64,000 nucleotides of DNA from Haloarchaeobius litoreus (GCF_024495425.1 NZ_JANHJR010000003.1:434001-498000); one strand, 5' to 3'; positions 42,004 through 50,711 are shown, counted from the stretch's first letter. Program-made: numbers and translations. Notes: a model not told the origin generated them from the letters alone.

Positions 42004-42775
42004 CTAGTCACACACTTGCTCTGAAGTAGTCGCACAGGAGAGGTGCCGGTCGAAGACAGTCGACGCCCACGACCGGAGTTCGTCACTTCTGGATTCGATA
42101 CACCCCGTGAGACGAAGCGTATCGTCGTATCCGAGGACGAGTGTCACCCGGTCCGTGAGTAGGAGACCGAAAATCAGATCTTCGTCGATTAGATGCAGAG
42201 TAACCCCATCGGCTGTGTCTAGTTCTGACAACGGATTCGACACCTCTTTACTCTCGGAATCGTAGCAATGAGCGCACGTCACGACCGAAATCTGTCCGAG
42301 ATCATCGCGACGGTCGACGAGCAGCCAACCGATGCTCGGGCTGAGGGTGCGAATCGACGACGTGGTCTCGTCAATGATGGTTTCGACACGCTGTATCGGC
42401 CGGTACGGACACTTTCGGGTGGCGAGGAAGGAATCGACATCGGTCAGCCAAGCCGGGTCTGGGGCATGCTCCTGTGGTAGCCTGTCGAGGACTGGTCGAC
42501 ATTCCTTGACAGCCTCAAACGCGTCCTTGGTGCTGTCGCAGACCGTCAGTAGTAATTCGCCCGAGACAGTAAGTCGGTAGCGGCCGTCCTGCTTCACGAC
42601 CCATTCACGGTCGACCAGATCCGTGACGTGTCTGTGAACGGTTCGACGGGAGATTGGTAGCTTGGAGACCAGTTCGGAGGGGGCTGCGGGTTCGTCGGCG
42701 AGTCGCTCCAGTAGTTCGAGCCGTCTGCAGGAGGCGAACGCGAACTGGATGCTCTCGGTGGGGGGTGTTCGTCAT
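42004..42775 (-). pseudogene. Winged-helix regulator (COG4742 type) frameshifted in a six-base homopolymer
   Basis: Downstream of the run, the frame encodes an intact winged helix (LLERLADEP, SRRTVHRHVTDLV) and the same sensor domain as the gene at 3.0-3.8 kb. Reading back, that frame lacks any start codon and meets a stop, while ATG 42775 opens a different frame. Removing one base from the six-C run (42760-42765) joins the two perfectly: MTNTPTESIQFAFAS..., 256 residues, the family length. It may be an inactivated gene, a phase-variable gene or a sequencing error. The run is long enough for slippage. Confidence 0.8.
42760..42765. repeat. Six-base G/C homopolymer at the frameshift
   Basis: GGGGGG on the plus strand, CCCCCC in the coding strand. 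One base fewer would restore the reading frame of the regulator. Homopolymers of this kind are common sites of slippage and of sequencing error. Confidence 0.95.
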
Positions 42776-42997
42776 CGTTCGTTTCACCGTACGGATATGC
42801 ACGCGAAAAATCTATTGGTGATGTCGATTAGCAATAGCTCCGTCTTCGATCGGTTAGGATCTCGATAGCTCGATGCATCCCCCCTCCACGTCGTGACTCG
42901 GTAGCGAGAAATCGATACGGACGTGGTCGGTCATGGTCGACCCGGTTCACGGCCGGTGGCAATCAAGCTGTTCCCCGTCGGCGTCCGTCGGCGCGGC

Positions 42998-43765
42998 TCA
43001 TTCCGCCGGCGACTCGGCGGGCGCCGCCTCCTCCTCCGTCGTCACCGCGAGGAACGCGTCCTCAAGGCTGGTCGCCTCCCCCGTCTCCGCGCGCCGCTTC
43101 AGCTCCTCCGGCGCACCCTGGGCAACGAGCCGCCCGTCGTGCAGCACGCCGATACGGTCCGCCAGCTCGTCGACGACCGGCAGGATGTGCGTCGAGAGGA
43201 ACACCGTCATCTCCTGGTCCGCGAGGTCGGCGATGGTGTCCCGCATCGTCCGTGCCGCCCGCGGGTCCAGTCCCGACGTCGGCTCGTCGAGGAACGCGAC
43301 CTCGGGCTCGTGCAGCACCGCCTGGATGACGCCCGTCTTCTGGCGCATCCCCTTCGAGTAGGCGTCGATGCGCTTGTCCGCGTCGTCGAGCAGGTCGAAC
43401 CTCGCGAGCAGGGATTCGATGCGCTCCCCGGCCTCGTCGTCCGGGATGTCACGCAGCCCGGCGACGTACTCCAGCTGCTCGCGCCCGGTGAGCTCCTCGT
43501 ACAGCGGTGGCTCCTCCGGCAGGTAGCCGATGTGCGGCGTCACCGACTCGCGGTCGGTGATGGACTGGCCGGCGACGTGCGCGGTGCCCGAGGTCGGGCG
43601 CGTCAGTGTCGTCAGCATCCGCATCGTCGTCGTCTTCCCCGCGCCGTTCGGGCCTAAAAATCCGAACACCTCGCCGCTCTCGATGCGCAGGTCGAGGTCG
43701 CCGACCGCCGTCTCCCCGTCGTACTCCTTGGTGAGGCCGTCCGTCACGATGGCCGCGTCGGTCAT
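42998..43765 (-). CDS. ABC transporter ATP-binding protein without adjacent permease
   Basis: A 255-residue ATPase. Walker A GPNGAGKT is at residues 38-45, the signature region YSKGMRQKTG and the Walker B VAFLDEPTSGLDP follow. Its type (one ATPase, ABC-2-like) usually partners a separate membrane permease, but no permease gene is next to it on either side. It may use an exporter elsewhere or have lost its partner. An acidic Glu/Ala/Pro tail ends the protein. Confidence 0.88.
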   Translation of the reverse strand: MTDAAIVTDGLTKEYDGETAVGDLDLRIESGEVFGFLGPNGAGKTTTMRMLTTLTRPTSGTAHVAGQSITDRESVTPHIGYLPEEPPLYEELTGREQLEYVAGLRDIPDDEAGERIESLLARFDLLDDADKRIDAYSKGMRQKTGVIQAVLHEPEVAFLDEPTSGLDPRAARTMRDTIADLADQEMTVFLSTHILPVVDELADRIGVLHDGRLVAQGAPEELKRRAETGEATSLEDAFLAVTTEEEAAPAESPAE

Positions 43766-43884
43766 TGTTGGATTCGTTCGTCGGCCGGTGGTATGAAGCC
43801 ACCGCGGCTGTTTCTGGGTGTGAAAAGTCGGTTCTCCTGCCCGAGTGTGTCTGTCGGCGGGCGTGCTGACGAGTCGGTCTCTGC

Positions 43885-44190
43885 GAACAGCCAGAAAGCC
43901 CCGAGTCGCTGGAGTCGGGGGCCTCGCTGCGTCCCCGGAAATCTACGATTTCCGGTGTGCTCACGAGACGCGAGCGTCTCGTGACCGGTCCTCGTGCCTG
44001 CGGTCCTTGCTTCGGCCGCCTTCCTCCAGCGACTCGTCCCTTTCAGTCCCGCCCACTGCGACCGCAACCGCCCTCACGCCTCCCCAGCCGCTTGCGATGC
44101 TCGGTCGCAGGCTCCCTGCGCTTCTCATCCCTCGCACGAGCGTCTGCGAGCGGCCTCGCGTTGCTCGGCACGCTCGCGGGCCGCGCGCCA
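43885..44190. repeat. Structured dispersed element, copy 2
   Basis: A 306-bp element aligned with copy 1 at 25408 but with different arms: GAGTCGCTGGAG (43903-43914) is perfectly complementary to CTCCAGCGACTC (44024-44035). Shared segments include CAGAAAGCCCCGAG before the first arm, TGCGGTCCTTGCTTCG inside and TTTCAGTCCCGCCC after the second arm. Copy 2 has two extra internal hairpins (43935-43955 and 43962-43983, 9-bp stems). It lies on the minus-strand 3' side of the thiolase relic. Confidence 0.85.
43935..43983. other. Two internal hairpins present only in repeat copy 2
   Basis: CCGGAAATC-TAC-GATTTCCGG (43935-43955) and CACGAGACG-CGAG-CGTCTCGTG (43962-43983) are perfect 9-bp stems absent from copy 1, showing that the element tolerates structured insertions between its main arms. 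Confidence 0.85.
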
Positions 44191-44256
44191 GTCGGTTGGT
44201 CAGTGGAGCGTCGTCACTATCCAGCTCAAAAAGACGAGAACCGCAGAGTCGGTCGA

Positions 44257-44296
44257 TTACTCCCCGTTGACGTCGAACTCGATGGCCGCGCCCTGG
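44257..44296 (-). pseudogene. Relic of a thiolase 3' end
   Basis: On the minus strand this reads about 13 codons, QGAAIEFDVNGE then TAA, matching the last residues of the intact thiolase (QGAAIEFEVNGE then TAA, stop at 44372) with 35 of 39 bases identical, 115 bases apart. It is far too short to be functional. It suggests that a tandem thiolase copy once existed here and was deleted, perhaps in an event involving the adjacent structured element. Confidence 0.8.
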
Positions 44297-44371
44297 CACG
44301 ACCACCTTTTGTCTCGCTCCTCGCTGCGCTCGTCACTCGCAAAAGCTGGGCCAAAAAGTGACCGCGAAGGC

Positions 44372-45562
44372 TTACTCGCCGTTGACCTCGAACTCGATGG
44401 CAGCACCCTGCCCGAAGCCGACACAGAGCGTCGCCAGGCCGCGGCCGCCGCCGCGCTTTCTGAGCTCGTGGATGAGCGTCACGGGCAGGCGGGCACCGGA
44501 CGCACCGAGCGGGTGGCCGATGGCGATTGCGCCGCCGTTGACGTTGAAGATGTCCTCGTCGATACCGAGCTCCTCGCGGGCGTACACCGTCTGGGAGGCG
44601 AACGCCTCGTTGAGCTCGACGAGGTCGTAGTCCTCGATGTCGCGGCCGTTGCGTTCGAGCAGGCCGCGGGTCGCCGGCACCGGACCGATACCCATGATGG
44701 TGGGGTCGACGCCGGCGACGTTGTTCGTGCCGACCTCGGCGAGGATCTCGAGGTCGTGCGCCTCGGCGAACTCCTTGGAGGTGACGAGCGTCGCGGCCGC
44801 ACCGTCGGAGATCTGGCTGGAGTTCCCGGCCGTGATGTCCTCCATGAACGCGGGCGGGAGGCTCTGGAGCGTCTCGAAGTCGGTGTCGGGACGGATGCCC
44901 TCGTCCTCGGTGATGGTGCGGACCTCGGTCTCGACGGGCTCGCCGTCCTCGTCCTCCTCGACGGTGACCTCGGCCTCGATGGGGATGATCTCGTCGTCGA
45001 AGCGCCCCTCCTCGGTGGCCGCGGCGGCGCGCTGGTGGCTCTGGACGGCGTAGCGGTCCTGTGCCTCGCGCGAGATGTCGAACTCGTCGGCGACCTTCTC
45101 TGCGGTCATCCCCATCTGGAGCTCGATCATGTTGTACATCTCCTGGAACGCGGGGTGGAAGCTTCGGCTGTCCATCCCGCCGCCCATGGGGACGCGGCTC
45201 ATGTTCTCGAAGCCGCCCGCGATGATGCAGTCGCGGTTGCCGGCGGCGACGGCATCGGACGCGGAGATGACCGCCTGCATCGAGGAGGCACACCAGCGGT
45301 TGATGGTCGTCGCGGGCACGCTCTCGCCGAGTTCGGACATCAGGGCGATGATACGGGCGACGTTGTTGTCCTGCTCGCCACGCTGCTGGGCACAGCCCCA
45401 CATCAGGTCGTCGATGTCCTCGCCGGAGAGGCCGTTCTCGGCGAGTATCTCGTCGATGAGCGGGACGGAGAGGTCCTCGCCGCGGGTGTTCTCGTAGACG
45501 CCACCCTGGCGACCCTGGGGTGTCCGGTACGCGGCCGCGATGACGGGCGTGTGTGCTGGCAT
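44372..45562 (-). CDS. Thiolase / acetyl-CoA C-acyltransferase
   Basis: A 396-residue thiolase that condenses or cleaves acyl-CoA by a ping-pong mechanism. The nucleophilic Cys91 is in NRWCASSMQAV, with HPLGASGARLP and the second catalytic Cys in CVGFGQGAAI near the C terminus. Typical of beta-oxidation or acetoacetyl-CoA formation. ATG 45562 is chosen because TATA-like GATTTAAG lies 25-32 bases upstream. A relic of its 3' end lies just downstream. Confidence 0.92.
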   Translation of the reverse strand: MPAHTPVIAAAYRTPQGRQGGVYENTRGEDLSVPLIDEILAENGLSGEDIDDLMWGCAQQRGEQDNNVARIIALMSELGESVPATTINRWCASSMQAVISASDAVAAGNRDCIIAGGFENMSRVPMGGGMDSRSFHPAFQEMYNMIELQMGMTAEKVADEFDISREAQDRYAVQSHQRAAAATEEGRFDDEIIPIEAEVTVEEDEDGEPVETEVRTITEDEGIRPDTDFETLQSLPPAFMEDITAGNSSQISDGAAATLVTSKEFAEAHDLEILAEVGTNNVAGVDPTIMGIGPVPATRGLLERNGRDIEDYDLVELNEAFASQTVYAREELGIDEDIFNVNGGAIAIGHPLGASGARLPVTLIHELRKRGGGRGLATLCVGFGQGAAIEFEVNGE

Positions 45563-45586
45563 ACCTGAAGCGTTGGGAGGCACAAC

Positions 45587-45594
45587 CTTAAATC
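45587..45594 (-). promoter_or_regulatory. TATA box of the thiolase gene
   Basis: Minus strand GATTTAAG, 25-32 bases upstream of the ATG at 45562, fitting a leaderless transcript. Confidence 0.55.
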
Positions 45595-45719
45595 ACGGCT
45601 GAACGGGCAGTAATCGTGCCGGGAGTTTATTCGGACCGCTCGCGAGCGTCCGGAATCGTTCCAGCCACCCGACACCGGCCCCGATTTCGGGCGTCGTGCC
45701 GGCGAACGGAACCCAAAAA

Positions 45720-45749
45720 GGGTTTAGGCACGCTCTCGCTGGAAGCGAG
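45720..45749 (+). promoter_or_regulatory. Agl23 promoter and leader hairpin
   Basis: GGGTTTAGG (45720-45728) is TATA-like, 24-32 bases before the ATG at 45752. CTCGCT-GGA-AGCGAG (45735-45749) forms a perfect 6-bp stem just before the start codon, resembling the arrangement at the acyl-CoA synthetase 1 start. Confidence 0.45.
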
Positions 45750-45751
45750 TA

Positions 45752-48151
45752 ATGACCGACGACCCCACGCCGCCCGCCAGCCCTCCGGCGGACGCCCTCC
45801 GCGCCGACGGCGGGTCGTCGTCCTCTCCCCCGGCGGACGACCGCGACGAGGCCGACGACCGCGACCAGCCCACGGGACACGACGACCGCGACGCTCACGA
45901 CGACCGCGACGCCCACGACGACACGCCCGGTGAGCGCGCCGGCGAGCCAACCGATGACGACGACGAGTGGGACGAGTGGACGACAGCGGACGATGCCACC
46001 GAGACGGCCGACGACGACGAGCCCGAACACGACAGCTGGAACCACGACCCCGAGGCGAGCGACCTCGCGGGCAACGACGACCATCCCCAGGAATCGAGCA
46101 ACCGCACGCTCGGCGCGCTGGTGGTCATCGCCGTGGTCGGCCTCGCCGCGCGGCTGGTGTGGCTCGGCGAGCGGCTCGTCCACCAGGACGAGGGCCGGGT
46201 CGCGTACTGGGTGCTCCGGTACCTCGAGACCGGCGCGTACGAGTACCGACCCATCGTCCACGGGCCGTTCCTGTTCCACGTCGACAAGTACGTCTTCCAG
46301 TTGCTGGGGCCCTCGGACTTCACCGCCCGGCTCCCGGTCGCCATCCTCGGCGCGGCGCTCCCGCTCTCGGCGTGGCTCTACCGGAAGCACCTGCGGGACA
46401 CCGAGGTCGTCGCCCTCGGGCTGTTCCTCGCGTTCAACCCGGTGCTGCTGTACTACTCGCGGTTCATGCGCTCTGACATCCCGCTCGTCGTGTTCGTCGC
46501 GTTCACCGTCGGGTTCTTCCTGCGCTACTACGACGAGCGCCAGCGCCGGTACCTCGCCGCCGCCGTCGCCACGCTCGCGCTCGCCCTGACGACGAAGGAG
46601 AACGCGCTGCTGTATCCGGTCTGCTGGCTGGGGGCGGCCGCACTCCTGCTCGACCATCGGCTGTTCCGCGCGCCGGTCGCGGACGACCTGACGGTCTGGG
46701 GCGTCCTCGTCGACTACCTCGACTGGGTGCTGCCGTTCGACCTGCGCGGGTCGTGGGGCGTGCTCGCGGGCGGGGACGTGAACGGCCTCATCGACCGGCA
46801 CATCGACTGGTGGGTCACGGGTTGGCGCTCGATCGTGGTCTCGGTCGGGGTGGCGGTCGGCCTCGCCGTCGAGTTCTTCGCCATCATCGTGCTGTTCTAC
46901 GCGCCCCGCGGCGGCGGCTACACGAAGCAACACGCCGCGGGCTGGCCCGGACCGGAGCAGGCGGGACAGGGCATCGGGCTGTGGAACTCGCTCGGTCAGC
47001 TCGCCGGCGGCGACCCCGACATGTTCCTCGCCGTCGTCCGGGAGTCCATACTCGGCTCGTGGGAGGAGTTCACCGGCCAGTGGGCGAGCGACCACGGCAA
47101 CTCCTACCTCGCGTTCTTCGAGCACTACATCAACGTGCTGGAGGCCGCCGCGCTCGTGTTGTGTGCGTTCGCCATCGTCGGGTTCGTCGTGGACCGCTAC
47201 AGCAGCGACGGCCCGCGGGACCTCGTCGCGCTCGCGTCGTACTGGGGCTTCGTCAGCGTGCTCGGCTACCCCATCGCGACGGACATCCGCGCGGGCTGGG
47301 CGACGAGCCACGCCATCATCGCGCTGGCCATCCCGGCGGCGGTCGGCCTCGCCATCGTCTTCCGCTGGGGCATCGAGTCGTTCACCGACGACGACCCCGT
47401 CGGCGTCGCGCTGACGGTCGTCATCCTCCTGCTCGTCTCCGGGCAGGTCGCCACGACAGCCGTCGGGCTGGTGTACGTGAACGACCAGGACCCCGACAAC
47501 ATGCTCGTCCAGTACGCCCAGTCCTCCAGTACGGACCTGAAGGACACGCTGCAGGACGTCGAGCGCATCGGCCGCGAGCAGGGCGGGCCCGACGACGTCG
47601 ACGTGCTGTTCTACGGCAACGAGTACTACACGTCGAACCTGAGCGACGACTTCCAGCCACCCGCCTCGCAGGGCTACTACGAACGCCGGACGCTGATGTG
47701 GTACATGGAGATGTACCAGTACCGCGCGAACGCGACCGAGGGCCAGCAGTTCGTCTACGACACGGCCATCACGCTCCGGCAGGTCAACCGGACGAACGCG
47801 CCGGTCGTCGTCGCCATCGGGAACGGCTCGAACGGTGACGACGCGGAGGACATCCACCAGTGGCTCGTCGAGCAGGGCTACGAGGCCCGCGAGTTCCAGC
47901 GCTTCGCGACGGTCAACCGGACCGACCAGAACCTCGGCCCGGGCACCCCCTTCGTCGTCTACGTGAACGAGTCGGCGCTGTCCGAATCGGCAGACGTACC
48001 GCCACCCGAGCAGTCGAGCGCGACGATACCTGCCTCGACGGCACCGACCGACCGGCTGCAGACGGCGGCCCGGTCCATCGTCGGTGACGGCTGGCTCCGG
48101 GCCGCGGCGCGACCAGTCCGAGCGGCCGAGTCCTCCACGCTCGGCACGTAA
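45752..48151 (+). CDS. Flippase-associated membrane protein, Agl23-like
   Basis: A 799-residue protein: an acidic, histidine-containing N-terminal region (residues about 1-115) with two DDRDAH repeats, then about 12 membrane helices starting near residue 120 and a C-terminal extracytoplasmic domain (about 600-720). The luminal motif HQDEG at 144-148 resembles the catalytic or conserved acidic motif of GT39-like glycosyltransferases. It matches the TIGR03663/Agl23 family, linked to dolichol-bound oligosaccharide handling in archaeal N-glycosylation. No other agl gene is adjacent. It has its own promoter. Confidence 0.8.
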   Translation: MTDDPTPPASPPADALRADGGSSSSPPADDRDEADDRDQPTGHDDRDAHDDRDAHDDTPGERAGEPTDDDDEWDEWTTADDATETADDDEPEHDSWNHDPEASDLAGNDDHPQESSNRTLGALVVIAVVGLAARLVWLGERLVHQDEGRVAYWVLRYLETGAYEYRPIVHGPFLFHVDKYVFQLLGPSDFTARLPVAILGAALPLSAWLYRKHLRDTEVVALGLFLAFNPVLLYYSRFMRSDIPLVVFVAFTVGFFLRYYDERQRRYLAAAVATLALALTTKENALLYPVCWLGAAALLLDHRLFRAPVADDLTVWGVLVDYLDWVLPFDLRGSWGVLAGGDVNGLIDRHIDWWVTGWRSIVVSVGVAVGLAVEFFAIIVLFYAPRGGGYTKQHAAGWPGPEQAGQGIGLWNSLGQLAGGDPDMFLAVVRESILGSWEEFTGQWASDHGNSYLAFFEHYINVLEAAALVLCAFAIVGFVVDRYSSDGPRDLVALASYWGFVSVLGYPIATDIRAGWATSHAIIALAIPAAVGLAIVFRWGIESFTDDDPVGVALTVVILLLVSGQVATTAVGLVYVNDQDPDNMLVQYAQSSSTDLKDTLQDVERIGREQGGPDDVDVLFYGNEYYTSNLSDDFQPPASQGYYERRTLMWYMEMYQYRANATEGQQFVYDTAITLRQVNRTNAPVVVAIGNGSNGDDAEDIHQWLVEQGYEAREFQRFATVNRTDQNLGPGTPFVVYVNESALSESADVPPPEQSSATIPASTAPTDRLQTAARSIVGDGWLRAAARPVRAAESSTLGT

Positions 48152-48199
48152 TCGGCGCTCCGACGGCCTTAAGCGGCCGTGGCGTCAACCTCTGAAGGA

Positions 48200-49552
48200 A
48201 TGAGTAACGCGGCGCTATCGGTTGTCGAGTTCCTGTTGACCGCCGATATCTACACCGAGAACCGCGAGCTGGACGAGAACGACCTCCCACCGCGGTTCCG
48301 ACGCGTGTTCTACGTCGACGGCGAGGTCGAGCGACCGCTCACGGTCACGAACAAGACGGCCCGGGCGGCGACGGGCATCGACCACCCGTGGGACGCGATT
48401 TCCGAGCTCCTGTTCACCGACCGCGACGAGTTCTCGGGCAAGCTGAAGCTGACCCAGCCGGAGATGGCCGAGAACTGGTTCCTCGAGCGCGTGGACGCGG
48501 AGACGCTGCGCCGCAACCCCACCCTCGCCTGGGAGTTCGCCGACCAGTTCGACGACCTCACCTACGAGGAGGCCCGGGAGGCCAACCGCCCCATCCAGGC
48601 CGACCGCGTCTGGATCGACTCGCTGCTCGACGAGATGTTCGAGGACGAGGAGGACGAGGAGATGCTCGACCTCGTCGACATCCGCGCGCCCGAGGAGATC
48701 GACCAGACGCTCGACGACATCGTCCTCACCGAGGAGCAGGAGGGCGAGATCCAGAAGGTCGTGAAGGCCATCGAGCACCGGGAGTACCTCGCCGAGATCG
48801 GCCTGCGCGAGATCGGCAAGCTGCTGTTCGTCGGCCCGCCGGGGACCGGGAAGACCTCCGCCGCGAAGGGGCTGGCGTACAAGCTCGACCTCCCGTTCGT
48901 CGAGGTGAAGCTCTCGATGATCACCAGCCAGTACCTCGGCGAGACGGCGAAGAACGTCGAGAAGACGTTCGAGGTGGCCAAGCGGCTCTCGCCGTGTATC
49001 CTGTTCATGGACGAGTTCGACTTCGTCGCGAAGACGCGCGGCGGCGACGAGCACAACGCCATCAAGCGTGCGGTGAACACCCTGCTCAAGAGCATCGACG
49101 ACATCTCGCTCATCCAGGACGACGTGCTGCTCATCGGCGCGACGAACCACCCGGACCAGCTCGACGCCGCGGCCTGGCGGCGCTTCGACGAGATCGTCAA
49201 CTTCCCCAAACCCGACCACGGGATGCGTTCGGATATCCTCCGCATCATCACCCGCGCGATGGACATCGAGGAGTTCGACCCCGACGCCATCGCCGACATC
49301 ACCGAGGGGCTCACCGGGAGCGACCTCCGGCTGGTCATGCGCGAGGCCGTCCTCGACGCGCTTACCGAGGAGCGGACGACGCTGACCCAGGAGGACCTCG
49401 AGGCAGCGGTCGCGGACTTCGAGGAGCGCGACAACCTGAAGAACATGGACATGATCGGGGGCGACCACGACGCACTCGTCGCCGGCGGCGACATCGCTGG
49501 CGACGGCTCGGGGCACGACCACGGCGACCACGACCACAGCCACGACGGCTGA
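48200..49552 (+). CDS. AAA ATPase with His-rich tail
   Basis: A 450-residue protein. Walker A GPPGTGKT is at 212-219 and Walker B CILFMDEFD near 266-274. An N-terminal domain (about 1-150) precedes an acidic linker and the AAA module, then a C-terminal HDHGDHDHSHDG tail (residues about 437-450). It belongs to the CDC48/proteasome-like AAA clade, but the N-terminal domain is not the usual CDC48 N domain and function is unknown. The tail suggests metal binding. It lies downstream of the Agl23 gene by 48 bases on the same strand. Confidence 0.82.
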   Translation: MSNAALSVVEFLLTADIYTENRELDENDLPPRFRRVFYVDGEVERPLTVTNKTARAATGIDHPWDAISELLFTDRDEFSGKLKLTQPEMAENWFLERVDAETLRRNPTLAWEFADQFDDLTYEEAREANRPIQADRVWIDSLLDEMFEDEEDEEMLDLVDIRAPEEIDQTLDDIVLTEEQEGEIQKVVKAIEHREYLAEIGLREIGKLLFVGPPGTGKTSAAKGLAYKLDLPFVEVKLSMITSQYLGETAKNVEKTFEVAKRLSPCILFMDEFDFVAKTRGGDEHNAIKRAVNTLLKSIDDISLIQDDVLLIGATNHPDQLDAAAWRRFDEIVNFPKPDHGMRSDILRIITRAMDIEEFDPDAIADITEGLTGSDLRLVMREAVLDALTEERTTLTQEDLEAAVADFEERDNLKNMDMIGGDHDALVAGGDIAGDGSGHDHGDHDHSHDG

Positions 49553-49612
49553 GATCCGACGACCGGCCGCCAACCCGCGCCTTTTTCGCTCCCGACCGCA
49601 AAGGCGGGCACG

Positions 49613-50437
49613 ATGCTGGTCACGCTGCTCGGAACGGGCGACACGACGGGGACGCCGACGCCCGGCTGCGACTGCGATACGTGCCAGGCGGCCCTCGAAC
49701 GTGGCGTCGAGCGCACCCGGTTCTCCGTGCACGTCCACAACGAGCGCACCGACGAGTCGCTGCTGGTCGACTGCAGCCCCGACTTCCGCTACCAGTTCCT
49801 CCACAACGACGTCGACCTGCCGGACGCCGCCGTCGTCACCCACATCCACTTCGACCACCTCGACGGGCTCGGCAACGCGTACCGGCTGCTCGACGGGCTG
49901 CAGGTGTACGCCGCGAACGAGACAGACCCGGAGACGGGCGAGAGCGTCGCCGACACCGTCGACCGGAAGTACGACTACCTCGACGCGGTGACGGTGAACC
50001 ACGAGACGCCGTTCGAGCCGTTCGAGACCTGCGGCTTCGAGGTGACGCTCGTCCCGGTCGTCCACCCGCCGCTGGTCTGTTACGGGCTCGCCATCGAGGA
50101 CCCGGAGACGGGCGGGAAACTCGCCATCTCGGGCGATTCGAGCTACGCACTGGGTGAGGACTCGCGGGACGTGCTGCGGGACCCCGACCTGCTGCTCGCC
50201 GACGGTATCGTCCCGGCCGACCTCTGCAGGCACCACCCGCTCGGTGGCGACCACGCCGACGATGACGGCGTCTTCCGGACGTTCGGCACGAAGCACATGA
50301 CCTACGAGGGCGCGCTCGCGCTCGGCGAGGACATCGACGCCGACGTGACGCGGGTCGTCCACGCGGCGCACTTCTACCCGGTCGAGCAGGCGTTCGACGA
50401 CGCCATCGCCGTCGACGGGGAGACGTACGAGCTGTAG
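49613..50437 (+). CDS. PhnP-like metallo-beta-lactamase hydrolase
   Basis: A 274-residue hydrolase with LLGTGDTTGTP at the start, PGCDCDTC (a Cys-containing segment near residues 18-25, often a third metal site in PhnP), and THIHFDHLDGLG as the main zinc motif. In bacteria PhnP is a phosphoribosyl cyclic phosphodiesterase; members of this group also act on other phosphodiesters. Specificity unknown here. It may share a transcript with the AAA gene, 60 bases upstream. Confidence 0.8.
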   Translation: MLVTLLGTGDTTGTPTPGCDCDTCQAALERGVERTRFSVHVHNERTDESLLVDCSPDFRYQFLHNDVDLPDAAVVTHIHFDHLDGLGNAYRLLDGLQVYAANETDPETGESVADTVDRKYDYLDAVTVNHETPFEPFETCGFEVTLVPVVHPPLVCYGLAIEDPETGGKLAISGDSSYALGEDSRDVLRDPDLLLADGIVPADLCRHHPLGGDHADDDGVFRTFGTKHMTYEGALALGEDIDADVTRVVHAAHFYPVEQAFDDAIAVDGETYEL

Positions 50438-50474
50438 AAGGTTTGACGACAGGTGCGGCCGTTCGCCCGGGCAG

Positions 50475-50711
50475 CTAGAGCGTCTCGGCGACGAGGAGGA
50501 CGAGCGCGACCGGGCTCGCGACGACCCCGACGAGGAGCGCGGCGTAGACAGCCAGGCCGATGGCGAGCGCCAGGCCGGGGACGAGCGTCAGCGCGACGGT
50601 CGCCAGCGCGAGGACGGCGACGACGGCGAGCAGGGCGCGGCCGAGTCCCTGCGGGACGATGGTGGTCTGGGGTCGGTTCTTCCGGCCGAGCGCGATGGTG
50701 GTCGTACTCAT
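50475..50711 (-). CDS. Small two-helix membrane protein, second type
   Basis: A 78-residue protein with an Arg/Lys-containing N terminus followed by two closely spaced hydrophobic helices (residues about 26-47 and 48-75). No family recognised. A TATA-like ACTTATGG lies about 30 bases upstream. It is convergent with the PhnP-like gene. Confidence 0.55.
   Translation of the reverse strand: MSTTTIALGRKNRPQTTIVPQGLGRALLAVVAVLALATVALTLVPGLALAIGLAVYAALLVGVVASPVALVLLVAETL

Noticed and set aside
42004-42597. Starting the regulator at a downstream GTG to avoid the frameshift
   Set aside because: This removes the winged helix, whereas a one-base correction at the homopolymer restores a full family-length protein.
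44226-45401. 391-codon minus-strand frame in the thiolase region
   Set aside because: Arginine-rich shadow in another frame of the thiolase gene.
46753-47838. 361-codon plus-strand frame inside the Agl23-like gene
   Set aside because: A same-strand second-frame shadow, arginine-rich with no domain; the 799-residue frame has the membrane helices.
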